Shown here: positions 1-9,964 of the stretch, in pieces
Layout of the letters: each line of letters opens with the position of its first letter
How positions within the stretch are numbered: position 1 is the stretch's first letter
From: Gordionus sp. m RMFG-2023
Taxonomy: Eukaryota > Nematomorpha > Gordioida > Chordodea > Parachordodidae
Assembly (NCBI RefSeq): GCF_954871325.1
Contig: NC_088777.1
Location: 43,873,366-43,937,365, forward strand
Direction: 5' to 3'
DNA length: 64,000 nt
Position numbers and translations under genes: made by a program
The notes under the pieces: generated by a model
The model's input: the letters and a program-made list of their open reading frames with translations, nothing else
Database searches by the model: none
What the model was told of the DNA's origin: nothing

Positions 1-214
1 TACGCTCAATTTCCGACTTCTAGAACGCTCTGGCATGGTCGTCATACAAAAATAAATTTTTTAAAAAAAACAAGTGACCAGACAAAATTTCCTAAACATT
101 ATAATTAAATTAAGGCCTAATATCAGCTTGGGTTAGTCTATATCGTAGTGAGTATTATAATCTTCTATATGCACCTTTTTTAATTCCTATATTCACAATA
201 AAAATGTTAAAATA
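1..214. other. Left edge, no gene recognised
   Basis: AT-rich sequence with no splice-bounded or family-recognisable coding segment. The first 50 bases are less AT-rich than the surroundings, but neither strand gives a recognisable protein. Confidence 0.4.
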
Positions 215-1798
215 TAGGGGAAACCAGGGCTAGTTGGTACAAGGAGCTTGTCGGTTTAGCTTTTAAAACTAATAACGATTATTTGTTAAAATTTTATTCT
301 AAAATAAAATTCTATGATATCCATATTTGGGGAAGAAAATAATTTATATTATTTAACTTCAAAATTTTATGACATGTTTTTGGCTTGAAAATTACAATAT
401 TATCACTTTACATTATTTGGTTGTATTAAAAAATTAAAAGTTTAAACATGACAAAAATGGACAATAAAAACTCTATTTTGATATTTAGGAAGGTTTCAGA
501 TTGATATGTAAGGCTTTAATATATGTTAAGATTATATTTGTGATATTACCACCATTGGGGTTAGTAGAATCGTGGCTTGTCGGCCCAATCAATCAATTTT
601 AATATTATTATATGGTACTCGAATATATAAAAATTTCAAAGGAAAATTTCACCATAAAGAGGATTATGAAGAAGCAATAAAATTGTATAAAAATGATATC
701 TCAAGAAAAGTGAAATCTATTACAGGTCAAAATATAATATTTTATAAATTTATTAATGTAATTTTTCATAATATATTTTAATTTCAATATGATATCAGAC
801 CTAAATAAATATCTTGAATCTTCATATATATGCGATTGACATATTATTTGTTTACATTCAAATTATATTTAATTAATCAATATGAACACCTATTTACCCT
901 ATATAGATATTAGCCTGATAATAACATCAATTATTTAAAATGAATTATATCTAGCAAACAAAGATTTATATATATCTAAATTGACAATATAATATGATTC
1001 AAATTATTACATAGAGGATATTTATTTTGGCCTGAAAATAAGATTCAAATATTGTTATATATTTAAATATAGAATTAGATAAATTTTGAGTGAATTTATT
1101 ATGAGGTATACCTACTACAAATTTTTAAGACATTATAAAAAATATGTCTAGACAGTAAAAAAAGTATTTGATGATGAGGAAAATAAATAGGTTGAATATC
1201 TAATTTCATGAAGTAAAAATTTTTTATGGTATCTGTTAAAAAGGTATTAAAAAATTATAGCTAAGATTTTTACCTTATCCCCATTCAAGAAGCAGCTTTT
1301 ATTAAAATAGCAGAATAAAAAATCAAAAAAATATTAATAAAAGATGTTTGTATTATAAATAATCAGGGCTATAAAATTTTCACGATTTTGAAGATTGGTT
1401 TCAATGTAGTGTGTAAAGGCTGAGCTCATGGATTTTGTGTCAAAAAATGCTATTTTATTTGTTATAATTGTAAATAATATAATATAAATAAAGCATATAT
1501 GAAAATCTGAAGAAAATTATTCTGTGTCTCACAGGAAGCCTAATTAGCCATTTGATTCGACAAGCCTTATTTATGATCCGATATTCAGGGGTTTGGGGCT
1601 ATAAGGATCAAAAAATTACTTTTACTAATCTTATTTTGGACAAATTATCAAATATTTATAAAATATAACAGTGTATATTTATTTATATATAAGTGCTTAT
1701 AAGGTTTCGATTGATATTTTTCAAGATCTTATACGATCATTATATTCGGAGCTCTGATGATTTTGACAAAAATTGTGCCGACTCTGGCCTCCCCTAAT
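215..1798. mobile_element. Putative DNA transposon with imperfect terminal inverted repeats
   Basis: The left end reads TAGGGGAAACCAGGGC and the reverse complement of the right end reads TAGGGGAGGCCAGAG, followed on both sides by similar sequence ending in GGTAC or GGCAC. This suggests a 1.6-kb element with terminal inverted repeats of about 25 bp. No clear target-site duplication is visible. A 69-codon plus-strand frame at 572-781 lies inside but matches no transposase I know. The family is undetermined. Confidence 0.35.
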
Positions 1799-2017
1799 AG
1801 AGAATGATCCTTTTATTTGTATTATTACATTGTGATCTCCTATTAAAAATACATGAAATATATATTTTTTTAAAATTCTCTCGTCAACAATTTTTAAAAA
1901 AAAATGGATATAGAATATTATAATACTCAGTTGACGATATATTGTTTTAAAAACCCAATTTAGCCCTAAAATTTGATAAAACTACATACTTAATTCAAGA
2001 AATTATGTGTTTCGTAC

Positions 2018-2253
2018 CTTGTCATCGATATCTGTTATATTCATGACGTACATTATGTTGTAATTGAAATATGATTCTAAAACCCTTCTTATTATATCGA
2101 ACGAAATGTAAGACCTAGAATAGTGTAAAATTTGAAGTTTGATATAAATATTAATAATTTTTACCGAGCATGCCCCATGTGTGAAGCATCGTAAACCGTC
2201 GGCCCACAGGTATACCAATGTATTTTTTTGCTATTAACCGGTACGAACAGCTC
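2018..2253 (-). CDS. CARS1: Cysteinyl-tRNA synthetase, cytosolic type (two exons only)
   Basis: Two minus-strand exons, 2165-2253 and 2018-2114, are separated by a 50-nt GT-AG intron that splits an Arg codon. The first encodes [17 protein letters not shown] and the second [18 protein letters not shown] followed by NITDIDDK. These are the catalytic-core hallmarks of class I cysteinyl-tRNA synthetase: the zinc-binding Cys of TCGPTVYD, the HIGH signature as HMGH, and the MNITDIDDK block, closely matching the animal cytosolic enzyme. The enzyme attaches cysteine to tRNA-Cys in the cytosol. The first exon begins after TTAATAG and the second ends at AAG before GTACGA, in phase 0. I did not find the remaining exons: the next 2 kb downstream shows no continuation, and the upstream neighbourhood is transposon-rich. 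This is therefore either a gene with very long introns running past the left edge or a fragment. The open frame and intact splice sites favour a functional piece. Confidence 0.8.
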
Positions 2254-2255
2254 CT

Positions 2256-2747
2256 ATTAATTATTAAAATGAAAAAGGTATATTTTAATGTCGGATCTAT
2301 TTTTGGTGATGTTTCTGCAAGAAAAATAAAAATTCGGCAATCCCCCCCCCCCGATTTTGGTCAAAAAATTTTTCATAGCTCCGTGCTCTAGAGTCGATTT
2401 AAAAAAACAAAGAACTAGGTCGGGTTCGCCTTACCCAATTTGAAAAAAATAAATAGGTATGACTTGGGGAGCAGTCTGTCCAGGCTTCTGATAAATGACA
2501 CACTCAAAATTTTCTAAAAATTATATGACAAATAATTTAAAAAAAAATTCAAGATATTTTATTTTTGGGTAGGGGGGGGGGGGTTAGTTTAAAAGAAAAT
2601 GGGGAAAAAAAATTATATTGAAGAAATTTTGAGGAACATTAAGTATACGCTAATCGGTAATTTATTTTATAATCAAAATATATTGCAAATAATTGTAATA
2701 TAACTTTGTTCCAACTTCCAAAGATAACCACTGAAATTCACCAGGAA
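2256..2747. other. Intergenic or intronic, homopolymer-rich
   Basis: No coding segment recognised. It contains a poly-C run near 2341-2352 and a poly-G run near 2572-2582 in otherwise AT-rich sequence. Confidence 0.4.
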
Positions 2748-2942
2748 GTAGGGTTGTAAAATGGCTCAATTTTTCAAAACGGGCTAACCCAATATTTTAG
2801 CCAAAAAATAATTACGCAAGCCTAAAAATTTAGTTCATAGATGGCAGAAAGGGTTATAGATCTACTAACGAAATCTAGAGGCTTGAAAAATATTATTTGA
2901 GCTGCAATCTTAATTTAAATCGAGCCGTTTAACAACACTACC
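2748..2942. mobile_element. Short hAT-like MITE (TAGGGTTGT ends)
   Basis: The left end TAGGGTTGTAAAATGGCTC pairs with the right end GAGCCGTTTAACAACACTA as an inverted repeat. The flanks CCAGGAAG and CCCGGAAA agree at 6 of 8 positions, as expected for an aged 8-bp target duplication. Internal phrases such as GGCTAACCC, AAGCCT and TTCATAGATGGCA recur in relatives near 23.1 and 32.3 kb. No coding capacity. Confidence 0.55.
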
Positions 2943-2949
2943 CGGAAAA

Positions 2950-3333
2950 ATAAAGGAATAGTTGAGAAATCTCAAATTAAATATGCTAATTTAAAAACCA
3001 ACAACACTTTTTGATTAATATGGAATATATTTTGTTCCTCGGAAATAAAGAAATGATGGATAAAAATTAACAGGTTTGCATCATCAAAAAGATCAGAAAA
3101 TAGTTTCGCTTTGAGTGTTGCCCTAATAAATCTCATTTCAAAAGTAATATGGAAACAAGTCCTTGATGTGTGTTTTTTTTAAATACGATAAACCCATCGC
3201 CAAATTCACACGTGTAAGGGGCAATGATGTGAGCGGCAAATCATTTTGTCTAGTATATCCCTATAAGTTTTAAGTGTATAGTTATCGGGTGTAGACTGTT
3301 AAGCTACATTCATGGTTACGTTAGTTACAATTA
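2950..3333. other. Unannotated AT-rich sequence
   Basis: Nothing recognisable on either strand between two transposon remnants. Confidence 0.4.
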
Positions 3334-3341
3334 ATTATAGG

Positions 3342-3930
3342 TGTACACTTTTTTCTATCGTTACCGTTATTTGGGGCGATTTAATTTTTAATATAAATAT
3401 CAGAACCGTAACGTAATCGAACCTATATAATTATTTATTGAAGGAGTAAAAAGAACCTTTATAAAAAAAGATTAAACCGGTTCAGTTTTTATATTTTAGG
3501 AATCAAAAAAATTTGAATATCCAGAATTATATAAACTTGCTCTTATAGTACTGGCGGTTCCCGCAACACAAGTTTTTGTAGAAAGGGCCTTTTCGGGGCT
3601 AAAATTTGTGTTATCTTCACAACAAACAAATATGAATCCATTTATATTAGAAAATATATTACTTATAATATATTTAAAAATGAGTTATTTTAAATCTTAT
3701 ATATTTTTTTTATATATAATTCAAAGATCTTATAATAAAAATAAATTAAACGATGGTGATGCTTCAAAAAAAAATTTTCTAACCGTAATGAACCTTTAAA
3801 ATTAGCTGAACCGTACCAAACCTTTGTAAATTTTTTCTTAAGAACCGTAACCAAAACGTAACCATTATAATATTTTACATACTGAACCGTAACCAAACTG
3901 AACCGTTATAAATAACGGTTCGGGTCCCTG
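3342..3930 (+). mobile_element. hAT transposon remnant with transposase C-terminus
   Basis: The right end finishes with CGGTTCGGGTCCCTG, which in reverse begins CAGGGACCCGAACCG, a typical hAT terminus. The flanking octamers ATTATAGG (3334-3341) and ATTATAGA (3931-3938) look like a 7/8 target duplication. Repeats of the type GAACCGTAACC fill the subterminal regions. Inside, a plus-strand segment (3500-3680) preceded by TATTTTAG encodes LALIVLAVPATQVFVERAFS, the hAT C-terminal dimerisation domain. The rest of the transposase is absent, so the copy is an internally deleted relic. Confidence 0.65.
3500..3799 (+). pseudogene. hAT transposase C-terminal dimerisation domain fragment
   Basis: An open segment encodes residues FEYPELYKLALIVLAVPATQ, then VERAFSGLKFVLSSQQTN and NPFILENILL. 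This is the conserved end of hAT transposases that mediates multimerisation: hydrophobic LAL.VLAVPAT, then the ERAFS core. An AG acceptor-like site sits immediately upstream. No catalytic DDE region accompanies it. It belongs to the remnant at 3342-3930. Confidence 0.7.
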
Positions 3931-3938
3931 ATTATAGA

Positions 3939-5990
3939 ATACAAGAAAATATATACCAATAAAATAAATAAACAATATACAAAGAAAATCATATTCTAAT
4001 TTTAAAAAAAAATTATATATATTTTTAAAAAAAAATACACTATTAATAATTAGCAAATTAAACTATTTTAATATTTTTAGCCATATGAGGCAAAGTTAAT
4101 AATATTTTAATTAAAAAATATTCATTTTCTAGATGAACGTTAAAGCTGTTTACATTTAATTTTCAGTTATAGGGGCTGCTTTACTTGTAATTAGTTCAAA
4201 CTATTTGCATTGGTTTAAACATCTCTATATTGTATTTTATTACTATTGGTTCTTAATTAGTATAAGGTTTTAACTATAATCCATATATACAACACTGAGA
4301 GGAATAAAAATCATTATTTTTTAATATAAACACTGATGATTGTGAGTTAGCATTCTTAATATCTTTGACTTCAATGGGCGATATCTTAAATAAATAATTT
4401 GAATATATAAAATATTGCTAAGTTGGCCTTGATATTTTATTCGTTTATAATAAGATTTGATTTTTATCAATTTTTATATTATCATATGTTCAATAAAATT
4501 TTGAACATTGGACATAATATGCCAAACTTATATAACAAATGTAGATAAGATGTCGAGATATTATATAATCCTTCAAATGATTAATTATTGCACCCATATA
4601 TTTTGCGACAAATTAAAAACATAAATATCTCAGATATCACTAAGAAAACATTTTTAGCTTTACCCAAAAAATAAAGCCAAAAAATTCCTTAAATAAATCT
4701 ATAATATAAGATGTCAGTATTAACTAATTTTTGAATAATATTAGTTATTATAGCTTTTAACACAATCATTATTACTGGATTGATTCATCAGCTATTGATC
4801 ATTAGCACAGAGTGGTATTGGTTAAAAAACAAAAAAATTGTGTTTTTGCTCAGTGCTAGCTATATTCAATTTCTATCAATTTTTGAACACCTAAAAAGAA
4901 GAGTTTGTTTTCCAATGAATTTATTTAATATATCGACTATTTACAATTAAACTTCCGAATTAATTATTAATCAAAGATAAAAAATCTAAAGGATATAAAA
5001 GCTTTTAGATGGAATTAAGTTATTAATTTTTTTTTAAATATAATAGAAAGCTTTTATTCTTATTTTGATAAAATTCTGATTTACAAAACCCAAATCGAAA
5101 AAATATATATATTAAACACCATTTGAAAACTAAAAACAAAAATATGAGCTTTTGGGCAAAAAAATATTTATAGACCCACTGTAAAGTTGCACTATTCTAG
5201 CTAAAAAATAATAAGGTATCAACCGCTTTATATTTAAGGGTTTTAGGAATTTGGCATTGAAAGTGTTATAAATTTTATTCTAAGATGGTTATAGAATTTA
5301 TTCTCCAACAGTGGTGCACTGGTTAGAGATTCCGGATAAGAGGGGAGAAGGGATAATTTTTTAAAATGTATATCAAAAATTTGATATACACACACATATA
5401 TATGTAAAATAGAATATATATTTCCTCAATTTATATAATATTTTAAAAATAATGTCATAAATAAAATAGCACCCTATATCTATACAAATTAAAAAAAATT
5501 CCACAAATCTTTCATTTCTATGGGCTGATTTTTTTTGAAAAGATTTCATCAGCCCCACGATGATTCCTTTTCTATATTTTGCTATTTGGATCCGGAATCC
5601 ACTTCAATATCGTGAAGACCAGCAAGTAATGGCGATAAATGGCAGCATTTTTCGTAAGTTTTGAGCCAATTCTAATAAGACTTACCGAATTTTCAAGCGA
5701 AATTAATCATCTTAGCCTCGATTGAGGTTTGAACTTAAAGGATAGCTCTTGAAAAAACATACTCTCGCCTGAAATTTAGCGAATTTTCTCAACTGTTAGG
5801 ATTGAGCAGATTTAACAACATTACAAACAAAATAGCCCAATTTTAATAAAATATTTTAAATGGTGATTCTTATTATACTTAATTAAATCATTAAGAACAT
5901 GTTGACAATAACATTTACATATTATACAGGTGAATATTTACAGATGCTGGTCAATTCTGAAATTAATTTTATATAAAAATAAAAAATCAA
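3939..5990. other. Two kilobases without recognisable genes
   Basis: Very AT-rich sequence. Short open frames on both strands have no family resemblance and low complexity. A phrase near 5750-5820 resembles the TAGGGTTGT MITE family but is too degraded to delimit. Confidence 0.4.
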
Positions 5991-6000
5991 TTTATAATTT

Positions 6001-6415
6001 CACTAGAAAGCATGATGCAGTCCCTAAAATTCTTTCAGATATATTCTTCATATCAAAAAGAATGCCTAAAACCTGAGATGCACAATTTTGAGAGAAATAA
6101 CAAAAATCAGCCAAAGATTCAAATATGAATATGAAACGATTGCTGGGCTTCGAATATGGATATACTCCTAAAAAAAATTTAAAAAAATTTCTTGATTGTA
6201 TTGATACTTTATTCCGCAGTATTGCGAAGTGTGAAAGGGGTTTTCATCTTATGAATTTAAATAATGGTAGATGATCAAGACAAGAGAGTTTAAGAGTGAA
6301 TAATTTGTCAAATTTAATGTTTATTATTAATAGACCATAAATATCAGATTGGATTACAGATCCATGTATCAAAATATGGAAAAAGAATCATCGACTGGAA
6401 ACAAAATCTATTTAA
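6001..6415 (+). pseudogene. hAT transposase fragment (ZNF862/EPM2AIP1-like C-terminus)
   Basis: Plus-strand reading gives HDAVPKILSDIFFISKRM, then FLDCIDTLFRSIAKCERGF and HLMNLNN, and after a frameshift RVNNLSNLMFIINRP, then WITDPCIKIW. The pattern CERGF..MN followed by L.V..L..LMFI..GPP...W is the C-terminal dimerisation region of hAT-derived proteins of the ZNF862/EPM2AIP1 type. Stops and at least one frameshift are present, and the catalytic part was not found. This is a dead DNA-transposon relic. Confidence 0.6.
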
Positions 6416-6419
6416 AATA

Positions 6420-7250
6420 ATATAGGCCAAAGAAAACAGAGGAATAATAAATTTATAATTTTTAATTCATATTTATCTATATTTTATTTATATAGATATA
6501 GGTGGTATAATATATATATCAAATTATTTGATATACCCCAACCTCTCCTTACCAAATTTTTAAGAAATATACCACTGGGAGTAATGTAGGTTACTATTAT
6601 ATATAAAAAGTTTGCCAGCTTAGTTTTGGACAAAAAACAAATATAGAAATTCCTTATTTATAAAAATGTGAATAAGTTAGTGTTATTATTGTATTCACAA
6701 TATTTGTATCCAATCTTTATTATAGTTCTAATAAATTAGATATAATTAACTTTTCTTAGCCTGGCTCACCATCTATAACATTTTGTACAATAGATAAAAC
6801 TTTACAAATTTAGTTTTCTTTGTTCCAAGCCTAATTTTTTCATTTATTTATTATCAGAGGCTTGTTTAAGCTTAAATTTTAGGCCTGGCCCAGATTTTTT
6901 TTAAAAATTTCAAATCCAGCCTCTTTTTGAAATTTTTTGGACCAGCCTAGATTTTTATATTTCTCATTTTATGAACTATCCAGTTATTCTCAAATTTAAA
7001 TAATTGTATATGTTTTTTAGATTGATAATTTCCCATCCTGTATAACTAAACATTATTTGTTATTAAGCCCAAACCTGGATAATAGTAAAATACAAATGTA
7101 ACACTTTTAGAAAGTTAAATAAATTAATCCATAATTATTACATTCCTAATCTTAGAAGAATTATATTGAAAAGTTCAACAAGTTAATAAAGTAATCATTA
7201 TGATTCCATGTAAGTGTAAAAAATTCATAAATCTAAAAGTATATTGATTT
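6420..7250. other. Transposon-end-like sequence, otherwise empty
   Basis: Between 6755 and 6965 phrases such as AGCCTGGCTC, AGGCCTGGCCCAGA and CCAGCCTC recur. They resemble the GGCCTGGCC subterminal repeats seen in hAT fragments elsewhere in this window. A possible partner end lies near 7670-7780. No coding sequence recognised. Confidence 0.35.
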
Positions 7251-7279
7251 TTTTTTTGGGGTTCGGTTCATCCGGTGGT

Positions 7280-7650
7280 AAATATTATTTTATTTTAATC
7301 ATATTTATCTACAGATATAACTTACATTAAAGAAATTAAGCTTAAAATCAGCCATCACCCACCTTTAAAGTAATTAAATTATACTATAGTTCTCGGGTAT
7401 AGGCTTTTTCTTTGTCCCACTCCTTCTAAATTAAAGCCTATAGAGGTTTAAGCAACATTTTTCTAGATGTTGTGCCTACAAGTACGTGCGGCTTGCCCAC
7501 AAACATGTGGAGGGCTCCTCATATTTTTATTTTTATACCCAAAGTAAATTGTTCCAATTAGATGGAAATGAGGAAAACCTAGCGTAGCTCTGTTGAATCT
7601 TCAACGTTAGAGGGCAAAAGCGCTATATATCACGTATCACGTAAAAGTAT
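7280..7650 (-). repeat. Dispersed repeat, copy 1
   Basis: About 370 bp that recurs in the opposite orientation at 16001-16372. Shared blocks include GCCATCACCCACCTTTAAAG, ACTATAGTTCTCGGG, GCACGTACTTGT (in reverse) and GAGGAAAACCTAGCGTAGCT. The GC-richer blocks are the best conserved. No open frame, pol III promoter or clear terminal inverted repeat was found, so the class is unknown. Confidence 0.6.
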
Positions 7651-8627
7651 ATATATATTTTATCATCTTAATATACTTCAAGCCTGAGCTGGAGTTCTTT
7701 TTAAATTATTTTTTAGACCTGTTTGGCCTTATTATTATTTTATATGTCTGAGCTAGATTTTGGTAAAACACAACTCTACAAAGAGATGCAGCATAAAATT
7801 TCATTAGCAATTAATTAATTTATATTAGTAGCAACAACAATATGTATAAATGTAGGTCTTCTAAAGTTGAATTAGATATAACCTCATATAATAAAGTTAT
7901 TTTTCATATTAGAAATAATTTCAAAAGATTAATGAATAAATTAAATATTATATGTACTCTACTTTCTTTCTAGATAGGCTGTTATATAGCATAAGATTTT
8001 TTGATTCTGTATTTTCAGGCATTATAACTAATCTTTTCACTCTTGACACATTAATAAATTAAAAAATATTCATATATCTAATAGTCAAAATAGATATTAA
8101 ATGCGAAAAAATATATTGTTTTGTTTAAAAATATATATAAAAGGCTCATTCTACATTGATTATTACAATATAATTACTTTTTATATCAAAATAATAAGAA
8201 AAACAAATTTAAATAGCAAAAATAAAATGATTTTTTTAAATTATAAATAAGAATACAGTTATACTTGCTGAATTGAATCTGCCCTAATTTTTTTAATGAT
8301 GTAATGATGTGTAGAAGAATTTATATAAATATTCATTCATTCATTCATTACCACGCCGTGCAATTTCATCACCCACCAGGAGTTTAGCGTGCATCAAGTA
8401 TATTCACTATCACTAGTATATAGATCCTATACATGATGTATATCCGTTTTATTATAGTGGACGGTACCACTATGTAGCCAGCTAGCAAAGTGAAGAAGGG
8501 AGAAGTACGAAAATGGTGATGTATTAGTTACGTTACTAGCAGAATAGTGTTAAGAAATATAATGTCATGTAATAATGTACCTGGTTATTCAGTGAGGCAA
8601 CAAAAAAAATAATAATAACTCTTATAT
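7651..8627. other. Unannotated sequence with (ATTC)n microsatellite
   Basis: No gene recognised. A short ATTC tetranucleotide run lies near 8328-8350. The part near 7670-7780 looks like a transposon end, with ACCTGTTTGGCC and AACACAACTCTAC. Confidence 0.4.
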
Positions 8628-8635
8628 CTTGGTGA

Positions 8636-9017
8636 CAATGGCGTAGCTACGGGGGTGGTTTTTCGGGTTTGGACCCCTCCCAAAGCAAATTTTTTTTTTT
8701 AGATTATACGTTCAAAAGACTTAAAAGTTACTTTATATCAAATAAATACCATGAATATTTATATATTTGATGTTCGTGGAAGGATAATATATTGAGATAA
8801 TCTACTAAATTATAATAATATATTGAGATAATCTACTAAATTATAATAATATATTATTGATGCATTAACTATATATATTATATAATATCGAAGATATTGT
8901 TATGATTTTTAAGATAAACCCGGCCGAAGGCCCGTTAAGGGGGGTCTGGGGGGCGAAGCCTCCCAGTCTTATATATGTATGGACCCCCTCTAAGGAAAAT
9001 TCCTAGCTACGCCACTG
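8636..9017. mobile_element. hAT MITE, CAGTGGCGTAGCTA family, copy 1
   Basis: A 382-bp element begins CAATGGCGTAGCTACGGGGG and ends in the inverted complement TAGCTACGCCACTG. It is flanked by a perfect 8-bp duplication CTTGGTGA (8628-8635 and 9018-9025), diagnostic of hAT insertion. Subterminal GGGTCTGGGGGGCGAAGCC and GCCCGGCCGAAGG-type motifs recur in the copies at 16930 and 33391. It carries an internal 32-bp tandem duplication near 8784-8852. No coding capacity. Confidence 0.9.
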
Positions 9018-9025
9018 CTTGGTGA

Positions 9026-9365
9026 GTATTGAGAGTTTAAGTTAAGTTTGCATGATGAGTCCCTTCTTTGTTTGTTGTTCGGTGTGTCGATATGGCGTGT
9101 CCTGTAGACCTTGTACCAGCTGTGCAAATGATATTTGGGTTCGTCGGTGTTATTGCGTTATTATCATAACCAATGTTCATTATCATTATCCATTATTCTA
9201 TTTGTTGTTGTAGCTGTTGTCGTTATTGTCGCCGATATCGTGTGTCCAGAAGAAAAAGTCGTGGGTTCATATGAGGAAAGTTGCATTGTCCAGATTATTA
9301 TCATCATCAAACTTGCTTTGTTCTAGCCATTGCAAGAAAAGAAAAAGAAGGGAAAGGTTCCTATT
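9026..9365 (-). other. Probable 3' untranslated end of the LINE
   Basis: Less AT-rich sequence lying immediately 3' (minus strand) of the LINE reading frame that ends at 9366. It contains TTG/CAT-rich low-complexity tracts. No protein is recognised. Assignment to the LINE rests only on position and base composition. Confidence 0.35.
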
Positions 9366-9956
9366 TTAATTTAGGCCATATTTTAGCATGTATTTTAGAT
9401 GTTCTTTTAGGTGTTTCTTGTTCTTGCTGAGTGCCATGAAATCTGCAAACGAGAGGTTGATCAGGTCCATATTCTTCAAACATTTCGCCAACCAATAGTA
9501 TTTAGGGGTACTTTTCTTCCTACCGTCAGGGGACCATTTCATGGACGAGTATATCATATTTTCCTGCGAGTTTCTTAAGCTATGGTCTATTAATTCTAAT
9601 CTCCTTGAGTCGATTGATTGGTAGGATGTCGCATCTATTCCAGAGCGTTGAATTTGAGGTATGGGTAATATGTTTTGGTGATTCTTCTTAGGCATTTGTT
9701 TATAAATGTTTGAGTTGCGTTGATGTTGCTTTTAGTGTCCTGCCAAGTCTCCAGTCCGTAGGTAAGAATGGATACAATTAGGGACTTAAAGAGTCTTATT
9801 TTTAAATTAATATATTTGGTTGGATGACCATAATTTCGACAGTTGATGATACCGGAGTCTAGCATTATTCTTGATTTCGTATCTAATATTGTGAAGCCTA
9901 ATGATGATATCTTGGTTCCTAGGTATTTGAAATCTGAAACTAATTCTATCGTATTA
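9366..9956 (-). pseudogene. LINE C-terminal domain, 3' part
   Basis: This is the continuation of the reverse transcriptase beyond the hAT insertion. It encodes LKIRLFKSLIVSILTYGLE, TQTFINKCLRRITKTYYP, and then SRRLELIDHSLRNS and SMKWSPDGRKKSTPKYYWLA. In related LINEs this region reads ETW..TK..I...QTFIN.CLR..L followed by R...WIGH.LR and WNP.GKR..GRP. It is broken across two frames that overlap near 9650. Confidence 0.7.
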
Positions 9957-9964
9957 CCCTCAAA

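Noticed and set aside
3690-4056. Overlapping minus-strand frames
   Set aside because: Antisense to a hAT relic and its AACCGTAACC repeats; composition reflects AT richness.
8330-8352. (ATTC)n run as a CRISPR-like or satellite array
   Set aside because: Only about five tetranucleotide units; an ordinary microsatellite.
9135-9326. 63-codon hydrophobic frame
   Set aside because: Driven by ATT/GTT low-complexity sequence at the LINE 3' end; no splice context and no family match.
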